From Methanosarcina sp. 2.H.T.1A.6 (GTDB taxonomy: Archaea > Halobacteriota > Methanosarcinia > Methanosarcinales > Methanosarcinaceae): a stretch of 64,000 nt of DNA. This document shows positions 44,201 through 52,009 of this stretch, piece after piece; positions within the stretch are counted from its first letter, which is position 1; every line of letters starts with the position of its first letter. Under the pieces are notes generated by a model. It searched no databases. It had not been told where the DNA came from and saw nothing but the letters and a program-made list of their open reading frames with translations. The stretch covers positions 31,789 through 95,788 of the forward strand of contig NZ_JJOY01000026.1 of NCBI RefSeq assembly GCF_000979455.1, written 5' to 3'. The position numbers and the translations under genes were made by a program.

Positions 44201-46513
44201 AACACTGTTACAGATACTGTGCCTGTAGGAGGGCTTCTTGATGGAGTTGCAGTCAGCCCAGATGGATCAAAGGTATACGTGACGAATGGTTGGTATAAAG
44301 GGGACGATGGGCCGTACTACGCTCTTGACATTGGCACTGTTTCTGTAATTGATACAGCTACAAACACTATTACAGCTACAGTGGGTGTAGGCTCTCTTCC
44401 TAATGGGGTTGAAGTCTCTCCAGATGGAACAAAGGTATATGTAACGAACTTTGGCAGCGACAATGTCTCTGTAATTGACACTGCGACAAACCTTGTTATA
44501 GCCTCAGTGAATGTAGGGTCCAATCCTCGTGAAGTTGCAGTCTCCCCGGCACAAAAACCAGTCGTTCCTTCCGAGATTCAGATAACTCGGATCACCACCA
44601 GTGGATCAGCATCTAAACCTCATATTTACGGCGATAGGATAGTGTATCAGGATAGCCGTAATGGGAAAAGTGATCTCTACGTGTACGATCTTTCCACAAA
44701 ACAGGAAGCTCAGATCTCCACAAGCGGAACAGCATACTATCCTGCAATTTATGATAATAGGATAGTATGGTATGATAACCGCAATGAGAAATGCGATGTC
44801 TACATGTATGACCTTTCCACTAAACAAGAAACTCAGATCTCTACAAGTGGAATAGCATACGCTTCTTTCCCTGGTCCTGATATCTACAATGATAAAATAG
44901 TGTGGCAGAATTTTGGTGAGTACGACGAAACCAATCTCATCATGCATAACCTTTCCACTCAACAGGAAACTCAGATAACCACCAGCGGATCTGGAGGAGT
45001 AAGCATTCTTGGTTTCTACGGTTTTGCTATCTACGGTGATAAGATAGTGATGTGTAAGCCGATTGGAGATGACCATAGTAGTATCGTTATGTATGATCTC
45101 TCCACTCAGCAAACAAACGGGATCACCTATACCGACCCATACTATCCTGATATTTTCGGTGATAAGGTAGTATGGCACGGTAATCAAAACGGAGATGATT
45201 ACAATAGAATAACCGATATCTACATTTATGACCTTTCAACTCAGAAGGAAACTCAGATCTCCACAAGTGGGGGAGCGTATGCTCCTGCAATATATGGTAA
45301 CAGGATAGTGTGGGAGGATTATCGCAATGGACGTAATATCTACATGTACGATCTCTCCAATTCCGAAGAAACTCAGATAACCACTAGTGGCTCAGCACTA
45401 GAGCCTGAGATCTACGGTAACAGAATAGTTTGGGTTGATGGCAATGACATTTACATGGGTACTGTCTCAGAAGAGGAACCGGAATCAGTATTTCCTGTAG
45501 CAAACTTTACTAGCAACGTTACATCTGGAATCATTCCATTAACTATCTCATTTACTGATATGAGCACTGGATTCCCGACAGCCTGGAACTGGGAATTTGG
45601 AGACGGAGCTAATTCAACAGAGATGAATCCAATTCATACTTACTCTACAGCAGGAAAATATAATGTTACCTTGACGGTAATGAATGAGATGGGCAATAAT
45701 ACACTAACAAAATACGACTATATATCTGTAACGGAAGTTTGTGACGACACTAAACCTGTATGTGACGACACTAAGCCTGTATGTGATGACACCAAACCTG
45801 TATGTGACGACATTAAACCTGTATGTGACGACACTAAGCCTGTATGTGACGACACTAAACCTGTATGTGACGACACCAAACCGGTATGTGACGACACTAA
45901 ATCGGTATGTGACGACACTAAGCCTGTATGTGACGACACCAAACCTGTATGTGACGACACTAAACCGGTATGTGAAGAAAATAAACCTGTATGTGACGAC
46001 ACTAAACCGGTATGTGACGACACTAAACCGGTATGTGAAGAAAATAAACCGGTATGTGAAGAAAATAAACCTGTATGTGAAGAAAATAAACCTGTATGTG
46101 ACGACACTAAACCGGTATGTGAAGAAAATAAACCTGTTTGTAAACCAGTCTGTAATTACATTGAAGAAGTAAGCGAAGATAAAGAAGTATGTGAAGATAA
46201 AGAAGTAAGTGAAGATAAAGAAGTAAGTGAAGATAAAGAAGTAAGTGAAGATAAAGAAGTAAGTGAAGATAAAGAAGTAAGTGAAGATAAAGAAGTAAGC
46301 GAAGATAAAGAAGTATGTGAAGATAAAGAAGTAAGCGAAGATAAAGAAGTAAGCGAAGATAAAGAAGTAAGTGAAGATAAAGAAGTAAGTGAAGATAAAG
46401 AAGTAAGTGAAGATAAAGAAGTAAGTGAAGATAAAGAAGTATGTGAAGATAAAGAAGTAAGTGAAGATAAAGAAGTAAGTGAAGATAATATCGATCAGAT
46501 AGAGGTAAATTAA
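41279..46513 (+). CDS. Giant surface protein with beta-propellers, PKD domains and Cys-rich/acidic repeat tail
   Basis: About 1744 residues, starting at ATG 41279 with AAGGGGTG upstream. A signal peptide ([19 protein letters not shown]) is followed by a TolB-like propeller region with many [17 protein letters not shown] / IYGDRIVW repeats (41350-43310), PKD 1 ([20 protein letters not shown]), a YVTN propeller ([31 protein letters not shown]; 43580-44560), a second TolB-like propeller (44570-45475) and PKD 2 ([20 protein letters not shown]). The tail has 19 units of [14 protein letters not shown] (45738-46135) and 18 units of EVSEDK (46163-46490). No C-terminal anchor or sorting motif is visible, so cell attachment may be noncovalent. 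Role: adhesion or surface scaffolding, inferred. Confidence 0.9.
   Translation: [1744 protein letters not shown]
45738..46135 (+). repeat. 21-base coding repeats (VCDDTKP units)
   Basis: Nineteen near-identical 21-base units encode VC(D/E)(D/E)(T/N)KP with one cysteine every seven residues. Two unit types (CDDT and CEEN) are interspersed. The tract is also open in other frames on both strands, as expected from repeats free of stops. Confidence 0.9.
46163..46492 (+). repeat. 18-base coding repeats (EVSEDK) with 126-base higher order
   Basis: Eighteen 18-base units encode EV(S/C)EDK. The Cys variants (gtatgt) begin at 46187, 46313 and 46439, exactly 126 bases apart, that is every seventh unit. 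This shows duplication of seven-unit blocks. Confidence 0.9.
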
Positions 46514-46824
46514 GGGTGAGGATTGAAGTTAACGCCATCAGGAGGTGGTTACAGAAAACCAATGACACTCTTTATGCAATCATCATTTTTTTCATTTTTT
46601 GATCTATTAAGGCCATTTCCCCGGAATCTTCCTCAAAAAAGGAAGGGTATTCAGGAAACGATTTCCAGTTTCTCCATTGTGCAGACTTCCCTCAGCATCA
46701 AGAAGATTACTTCTATGGGAAACTTTTAAATCTCTGCGTTCATGGTGGCAATACAGTCACTTAACACCACGCAATTGTGTCCCTGTCAAAAGCCCCTCTT
46801 ACCGTGGTTTCAAGGATGTCCTGG

Positions 46825-46863
46825 ATCAAATGATCATATATTAGTCATATATGATCATTTGAT
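46825..46863. repeat. Perfect 17-bp inverted repeat
   Basis: ATCAAATGATCATATAT (46825-46841), spacer TAGTC, ATATATGATCATTTGAT (46847-46863). The arms match perfectly. It lies between the ends of the giant surface-protein gene and the convergent mscL gene. It could be a shared 3'-end structure or a protein site. The rest of 46514-46970 holds nothing recognisable. Confidence 0.65.
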
Positions 46864-46970
46864 TTACTTAACAACGAAGTTCTCGGTGTTTGAGGGGTTT
46901 TAAGTTACCCGGAAATATAAGCTTACAATTTACTCAAAGGCTCCTTATAAGCTTCTTCTGTTTCCGGGAG

Positions 46971-47276
46971 TTATTTCTTTTCAACTTTTTCTTCCTTCAG
47001 CATCTTTTTTGCAATGATAAAGACCACAAATGCGATAATAATGAAATTTACCAGCTCTGCGAGAAAAGCCCCCCAGCTTATCACTATCGGTCCCAGCTCA
47101 ACTGTTGCAGTTTTCCAGGCGCCTCCAGGAATAAAAGGCGTAATTACTGGCATGATGACGTTGTCCACAAGTGACTTTATAAGAGCCGTGGATGCTATAC
47201 CCATGATAAAGGCAATTGCAAGTGGAATTACCTTGTATTCGTAAAGGAACTCTTTGAATTCACTTAGAAGTCCCAT
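46971..47276 (-). CDS. mscL: Large-conductance mechanosensitive channel
   Basis: This 101-residue protein matches MscL in length and sequence: N-terminal amphipathic FKEFLYEYKVIPLAIAFIMGIASTALIKSLVDNVIMPVITPFIPGG, then the second helix WGAFLAELVNFIIIAFVVFIIAKKMLKEEK. It forms a pentameric pore in the cell membrane that opens on osmotic downshock. GGAGGG precedes the ATG. It is a single gene. Confidence 0.95.
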   Translation of the reverse strand: MGLLSEFKEFLYEYKVIPLAIAFIMGIASTALIKSLVDNVIMPVITPFIPGGAWKTATVELGPIVISWGAFLAELVNFIIIAFVVFIIAKKMLKEEKVEKK

Positions 47277-47499
47277 ATTTTCCCTCCGTATAAATGAAAT
47301 AATATAAATTGTCGGGGTAAGTTTTTAAGAAGACCAGAAACATTAATCAGAAATGACTTGTAGGAAACAAGGATTAATGGTTGGAAATCCTGAATTAAGG
47401 CAAAATATGGATAAAAATCAGAAAAAGGTTAGAAATCAGAAACAAAGGTTGGAAAGAGCTGCCGAATTTTCAGGGAAAAGGGTATCCCCTTGAAAAAGA

Positions 47500-48372
47500 T
47501 TATTCCTGGGTAAGAGGGATAATGATACTGAATTTACTGCCTGTTCCTATTTTGCTTTCCACCCGGACGGTTCCCCCATGCATTTCCACATATTTTTTAA
47601 CAATCACGAGTCCCATACCTGTGCCTGGCTGTTCTCTGGATTCGAACTTGCCGAGCTGAGTAAAAGGTTCAAAAAGTTTTTTCTGGTCATCTATAGAGAT
47701 TCCAGGGCCTGAATCCGTAACACTGATAGATATACTCTTCTTTGAAATCCCTGTATCTATTTTTATGAGTCCGTTTTCCGGGGTGAACTTAATGGCATTA
47801 TCTATGAGGTTATATAAGATCTGCTTGAACTTGGTCCTGTCAGCTCTTATGCTTTTCAGTTCCCCTTTTGTTTTCCATACAATTTTGATATTTCTCTTTA
47901 AGGCCAGAGGTGCCAGAGTCATCTTTATTTCCTCAAATATTTTAGGCACGGAGAATTCATACGGGTTAAGCTCCATCTTTCCGGTTTCGACTTTGGAGAG
48001 GTCAAGGATATCATCAATAAGTTTTAAAAGGTGTTTCCCGCTTATCGAAATGTTGTTAAGGTACTTTGCCTGCCTGTCATTAAGGGGGCCAAAAGTTTTC
48101 TCCCTTACTACATCTGCAAAACCTATTATTGAATTCAGGGGGGTTCTGAGCTCATGACTCATAGAAGCTAAAAAGTTACTCTTTGCCCGGTTTGCATCTT
48201 CAGCCCGCAATGGGTTAACCTTGAGACACATATTTTCAGCATCCACAATTGCAATGCCTATCCTGATCTGCTCAAAAACCGAATAGATAAGGCGATTCTC
48301 GTCTCCCGGCGATCTCCCTATTTTTGTGTGTGGATCTTTGTACTGACCTGAATCTTTTGCCAGAAAACCCAT
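47500..48372 (-). CDS. Short sensor histidine kinase with a truncated PAS
   Basis: This protein of about 290 residues starts at ATG 48372 (AAGGTGAA eight bases upstream); the longer frame to 48591 is not supported. The N-terminus holds only the first part of a PAS (FEQIRIGIAIVDAENMCLKVNP), which jumps straight into RAEDANRAKSNFLASMSHELRTPLNSIIGFAD (HisKA) and HATPase_c (ILYNLIDNAIKFTP, DSGPGIS, GTGMGLVIVKKYVEMHGG). The PAS core appears deleted in frame. The kinase core is closely similar to that of the eight-PAS kinase at 22317 and to the fragment at 54610. It is soluble. Confidence 0.88.
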   Translation of the reverse strand: MGFLAKDSGQYKDPHTKIGRSPGDENRLIYSVFEQIRIGIAIVDAENMCLKVNPLRAEDANRAKSNFLASMSHELRTPLNSIIGFADVVREKTFGPLNDRQAKYLNNISISGKHLLKLIDDILDLSKVETGKMELNPYEFSVPKIFEEIKMTLAPLALKRNIKIVWKTKGELKSIRADRTKFKQILYNLIDNAIKFTPENGLIKIDTGISKKSISISVTDSGPGISIDDQKKLFEPFTQLGKFESREQPGTGMGLVIVKKYVEMHGGTVRVESKIGTGSKFSIIIPLTQE

Positions 48373-48550
48373 GAATTCACCTTTTTTCAAAAAACGCTGA
48401 AAATAAAATTTGATATATAAAATTGAAAAATATGATATCAAAATATATGTACTGTGCAGAAATGGGTGCAGACGTACACTTCTTAATATGACTTGCCTGT
48501 TTCTACAGAGATTATTAATTTTGGCACTTAATTCTTCAATCCATGAATTC

Positions 48551-48571
48551 CCTGCATGCGGAAAATGCAGG
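48551..48571. repeat. Small hairpin in divergent intergenic region
   Basis: CCTGCAT and ATGCAGG flank a 6-7 base loop in the 400-base gap between the divergent kinase and permease genes. A regulatory role is possible but unsupported. Nothing else was recognised in 48373-48774. Confidence 0.25.
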
Positions 48572-48774
48572 CCTAGTATGAACCGTGTCATGGTAATTTT
48601 TTTAAGAATTATTTGTCAAAAGTTGATCTGTAAAAAGTTAGGCTGTATAAGCTACCTGATCGCAAAGGATTGATTTTTAAAAGAGAAATGAGCAAAAAAA
48701 GAGGGCGGAGAATAATAAAAGAGAGAAGATAAATATAAAAGAGCGAGGAGATAAAGAAAAATAGGGGTTTTCAA

Positions 48775-50069
48775 ATGGCAGGAACGAAATCAATGGGGCT
48801 CTGGGCAGCGGCTTCAATCGGGGTTGGGGCAATGGTTGGAGCAGGCATTTTTTCGATTTTCGGGACAGCTACCCGGATTTCCGGAAACGCGGTATATATA
48901 TATCTTTCATCATTGCAGGAGCTGTTGCCCTTTTAAGCACCTATTCCTATGCAAAAATGGGGGTCAGGTACCCTTCGGCAGGCGGGCCGGTGGAGTTTCT
49001 CCTGAAGGGGTTCGGAGACGGGATTTTAAGCGGGGGACTCAACCTCCTGCTCTGGGTGGGCTATGTTTTCGGGCTTGCCCTCTATGCAAAAGGCTTTTCG
49101 TACTATGCAGTAACCTTCCTGCCGGCAGGTTCGGCTCCGGTCTGGGACAATGTCTTTGCCACGGCTATTATCCTTGTTTTTACGGCCATTAATTTTGTAG
49201 GGGCAAAAGCCGTGGGGAAATCGGAACTTTTTATTGTTTCAATAAAAGTGGGCATTCTTTTGCTTTTTGCCGTTGCAGGCCTTTTTTATATGAACCCGGC
49301 AAATCTCTCGGTCTCGGCCTGGCCCACTTCCGGAAACGTCTTTTTCGGGGCAGGAATGGTTTTCCTTGCATACCAGGGCTTCGGGCTGATAACCAACGCA
49401 GCAGAAGATATGAAAGCCCCGGAAAAAAATCTCCCGAGAGCCCTGTACTTAAGTGTAGGGCTGGTCATTATTATCTATGTGCTCGTCAGCCTTGCTGTGA
49501 TAGGAAACCTCTCAATCCCAGAAATTGAAAGTGCACAGGACTATGCCCTTGCAGCAGCAGCAAAGCCTTTCCTGGGGGACATTGGCTTCAAAATAATGGC
49601 TCTAGCTGCCCTTTTTTCGACATCATCTGCAATCAATGCTTCCCTTTACGGAGGGGCAAACGTAAGTTACCTGCTGGCAAGAGAAGGGGAACTGCCCGAA
49701 TTTTTCGAAAGGAAACTCTGGAACAGGGGTACGGAAGGGCTCTTTATCACTTCGGGGCTTGTCATCCTCTGCGCAAACTTTCTCAAGCTTGAAGGAATTG
49801 GCATGCTTGCTAGTGCTTCCATACTCATAATTTATGTAGCAGTCAACGCTTCCCACCTCCACCTTTTAAAGGAAACCGGGGCAAAATCCTATCTGATATG
49901 GGCTTCCCTTCTCAGCAGCCTTATTTTCTTTGTGGTGCTGACATACTATGAATTCGTGCATTCAAAGTCCACCCTGGGACTGCTCGCACTCACGATTGTT
50001 TCCTGTTTTGCTGCCGAATGGGTTTACAGGAGATATTCCGGCAGAGTGATAAAAGAAAGGACAGGCTAA
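48775..50069 (+). pseudogene. APC-family amino-acid permease, frameshifted in a TA repeat
   Basis: ATG 48775 (AGGGG upstream) starts MAGTKSMGLWAAASIGVGAMVGAGIFSIFG, the glycine-rich first helix of APC transporters, and frame 1 ends at a stop near 48934. The remaining protein continues in another frame (IIAGAVALLSTYSYAKMGVRYPSAGGPVEFL ... to 50069) with about ten further helices. The switch occurs in TATATATATA (48893-48902): four TA units instead of five would restore one frame of about 430 residues. The downstream part is intact, so the change is recent or reversible by slippage. Confidence 0.8.
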
Positions 50070-50133
50070 ACCTGAAAAAGAGTAAAATTCACAGTACTTT
50101 CAGAGAACTTAAGAAAAAATCAATATATCACTA

Positions 50134-50248
50134 ATTTTATATAACATCGGATATTATTATGTGATTAGGGCATCTGAAAAACCCTCTTTTCATACCCCCA
50201 ACATCTTTTACACCCCCACTCCAAACCACTCCAAACTTTCAGATGCCC
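50134..50248 (+). ncRNA. Putative small RNA gene, tandem family copy 1
   Basis: TATA-like attttatata (50134-50143) lies about 29 bases before GGGCATCTGAAA (50168-50179), which pairs perfectly with TTTCAGATGCCC (50237-50248). The 57-base loop is C-rich and G-free (ATACCCCCAAC, ACACCCCCAC). The expected transcript is about 50168-50250, with a C-rich then T-rich tail. Two related units follow downstream with the same architecture. The loop motif ATACCCCC is complementary to GGGGGTAT in the ribosome binding sites at 59661 and 60137. Confidence 0.6.
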
Positions 50249-50332
50249 ATTCCCCCACATTCTTTTCTCATTTCCATACCTTAGAGGTAACTTACCAAAA
50301 AGATTATCTCTAATAAAATACAAATCCATTGC

Positions 50333-50863
50333 ATGCCCCTGATTCTTTTTCCTATTAACTCAGAAAGAATGTCTCTGGTTCCTGCGACTATGAAGCTATG
50401 TCTTCTGGAGTTGCATGACCGCCCTGCATTTGCTTCTATCCTCAATGCGCATGTCCCGCAAGAATGGCCACCTGACCAGATAACTCCTGAAGTACTTGAA
50501 GAGTTTATAGGAAGGATGCAGGCAAGAGATCGAAAAATCTGGACCTTCTACTGGCTCATGCGTCAGGAAGGGTCGAAACTGCCTGTGCTGATAGGAAGTG
50601 GAGGATTTCTTGCCCACGAGAATGGAACCCTTGAACTTGGATACTCCATGCTTTCCGAGTACCAGAACAGAGGATTTGCAACAGAAGCTGTCCGGTCAAT
50701 GTTGCAGTGGGCTTTTTCCAGCCTCAAAAAAGATTGCATTATAGCTAATACATATCCACATCTGAAGGCTTCGATCAGGGTACTGGAAAAGAATGGTTTT
50801 CTTTTTAAGGGGGACGGGCTCGAAGAAGGAACAATAACTTATGAACATCAAAGAGAAAAGTGA
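50333..50863 (+). CDS. GNAT acetyltransferase (RimJ/RimL type)
   Basis: This 176-residue protein has the RimJ/L-like GNAT fold: FPINSERMSLVPATMKLCLLELHDRPAFASIL, a central GSGGFLAHENGTLELGYSMLSEYQNRGFATEAVRSMLQWAF containing the acetyl-CoA motif QNRGFATEA, and HLKASIRVLEKNGFLFKG. It probably acetylates an amino group of a protein or small molecule. It lies between two units of the small RNA family. The start codon is ambiguous; an internal Met at residue 13 or 20 is possible. Confidence 0.88.
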   Translation: MPLILFPINSERMSLVPATMKLCLLELHDRPAFASILNAHVPQEWPPDQITPEVLEEFIGRMQARDRKIWTFYWLMRQEGSKLPVLIGSGGFLAHENGTLELGYSMLSEYQNRGFATEAVRSMLQWAFSSLKKDCIIANTYPHLKASIRVLEKNGFLFKGDGLEEGTITYEHQREK

Positions 50864-50933
50864 AACCTCTTAAATTATTGAAATAATTTGAGTACCTCCG
50901 GAAAAAGGCTGAGCAATTGCAGTATAAACTATA

Positions 50934-51042
50934 TTTTATATATTATCAGATATTATATATGTATTGGGCATCTGAAAACCTTTTTTCAAACCCCCCATTC
51001 TCCTATCCCCCCAATTCCTACCTCCGTAAAAACCAGATGCCC
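50934..51042 (+). ncRNA. Putative small RNA gene, tandem family copy 2
   Basis: TATA-like ttttatatatt (50934-50944) lies about 27 bases before GGGCATCTG (50966-50974), which pairs with CAGATGCCC (51034-51042). The loop is C-rich (AACCCCCCATTC, CTATCCCCCCAATTCC) and again nearly free of G. The segment TCCCCCCAAT (51006-51015) is exactly complementary to the ribosome binding site of the DUF2173 gene (16647-16656). It lies between the GNAT and AhpD-like genes. Confidence 0.6.
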
Positions 51043-51313
51043 CTACCCCCTCTGAAATCTGTATAATTTTTAATATTACTATTTTTTACTGCTTTTCATG
51101 TCATTTGCATATCTTTTGTCTTTTCCTGCACCTGAGCGGCTGGAACCGGTTTTCTTCGATTAAATTAAAGTATAATCTTCAATCTGACCGATAATTGATA
51201 ACTAAAAAGAATGATATGTAAAATAGAAATCAGTAATATGACTGATAACTGAACAAATATAGTTAACAAATGTAATCGAATTTTCTGAAAAATATCTATA
51301 AGGAGACGATAAA

Positions 51314-51613
51314 TTGTCAGAAAACCCATTGCAGGTAATTATGGATAAAGATCCTGAATTTTTCAAGCTTCTCGAAAGTACGCGCGGACTTGCATTTTCA
51401 GAAGGCGGAATGCCCATGAAATACAAGCTTCTTATTGCAATGTCGCTTGATGCAGCCAACGGTGCAGTAGACGGCGTGAAGAACCTTGCAATCCAGGCAA
51501 TGCAGGAAGGGGCTACAAAAGAAGAGGTTATGGAAGCAATAAGAATAACTCAGTATATTTTTGGGGTTGGAAGCGTTTACACGGCTGCAAGAGCTCTGAA
51601 TGACGTGTTATAA
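51314..51613 (+). CDS. Carboxymuconolactone decarboxylase/AhpD-like protein without cysteines
   Basis: This 99-residue protein has the all-helical CMD fold: DPEFFKLLESTRGLAFSEGGMPMKYKLLIAMSLDAANG, then GVKNLAIQAMQEGATKEEVMEAIRITQYIFGVGSVYTAARAL. The CxxCxxxH motif of peroxidase-active members is absent and there is no cysteine at all, so it cannot act as an AhpD-type reductase. The start is TTG at 51314 with AAGGAG nine bases upstream. Function unknown; possibly a non-redox member. Confidence 0.85.
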   Translation: MSENPLQVIMDKDPEFFKLLESTRGLAFSEGGMPMKYKLLIAMSLDAANGAVDGVKNLAIQAMQEGATKEEVMEAIRITQYIFGVGSVYTAARALNDVL

Positions 51614-51721
51614 TTAATCAGTCAGGATTTCGGGCATGTACGGAATTTGCGTGTACTGCCCGGATTTCCTCTCATCCTTACAATACTGCCAGAAAAGGTG
51701 TAAAACAAGATTATTTCATTA

Positions 51722-51835
51722 TTTTTATATGTAATGAAGGACTAAGTAATATAGGGCATCTGAGAAAACTCTTTTTTTCAGTATAATATCCCAAATTCAT
51801 ATCCATCTAAACTCAATCCCAAATATCAGGTGCCC
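51722..51835 (+). ncRNA. Putative small RNA gene, tandem family copy 3
   Basis: TATA-like tttttatat (51722-51730) lies about 27 bases before GGGCATCTGA (51754-51763), which pairs with TCAGGTGCCC (51826-51835) through one U-G pair. The stem therefore keeps pairing although the sequence has changed. The loop is less C-rich than in copies 1 and 2 (ATATCCCAAATTC, CAATCCC) and contains a T run. It follows the AhpD-like gene. Confidence 0.55.
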
Positions 51836-51867
51836 CATATCCCATTAAAAGGTTTTTTATTTCAATC

Positions 51868-51893
51868 GAATACCCCGCTAGCTTTCTGCGGGG
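51868..51893. repeat. GC-rich hairpin (dispersed type), second copy
   Basis: CGAATACCCCG, then a short loop, then CTGCGGGG, closely similar to the hairpin at 26209-26230 including its CGAAT flank. It lies between small RNA copy 3 and repeat element copy B. Confidence 0.5.
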
Positions 51894-52009
51894 ATGGAAA
51901 ACTTTCCCGAGAACCATTAATGTTAATACGATTTCTCAATTCCGTTTTTTGTTTGTCAATTTATGCTCGACTAAATCGTATTGGGTTTATTGTTTCATTT
52001 TACGGAATC

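Noticed and set aside
45738..46492. Could the regular repeats be a CRISPR array?
   Set aside because: There are no unique spacers between repeats, the repeats are translated in frame with the surface protein, and no cas genes are present.
45718..46568. Long open frames on both strands within the repeat tail of the giant protein (for example repeated SSHTGLV or YLHLLL units).
   Set aside because: They are mirror frames of stop-free 21- and 18-base repeats and have no start signals or independent similarity.
46590..46825. Decayed coding remnant on the reverse strand (ILETTVRGAFDRDTIAWC).
   Set aside because: The match to hydrolase families is too short and vague to support a call.
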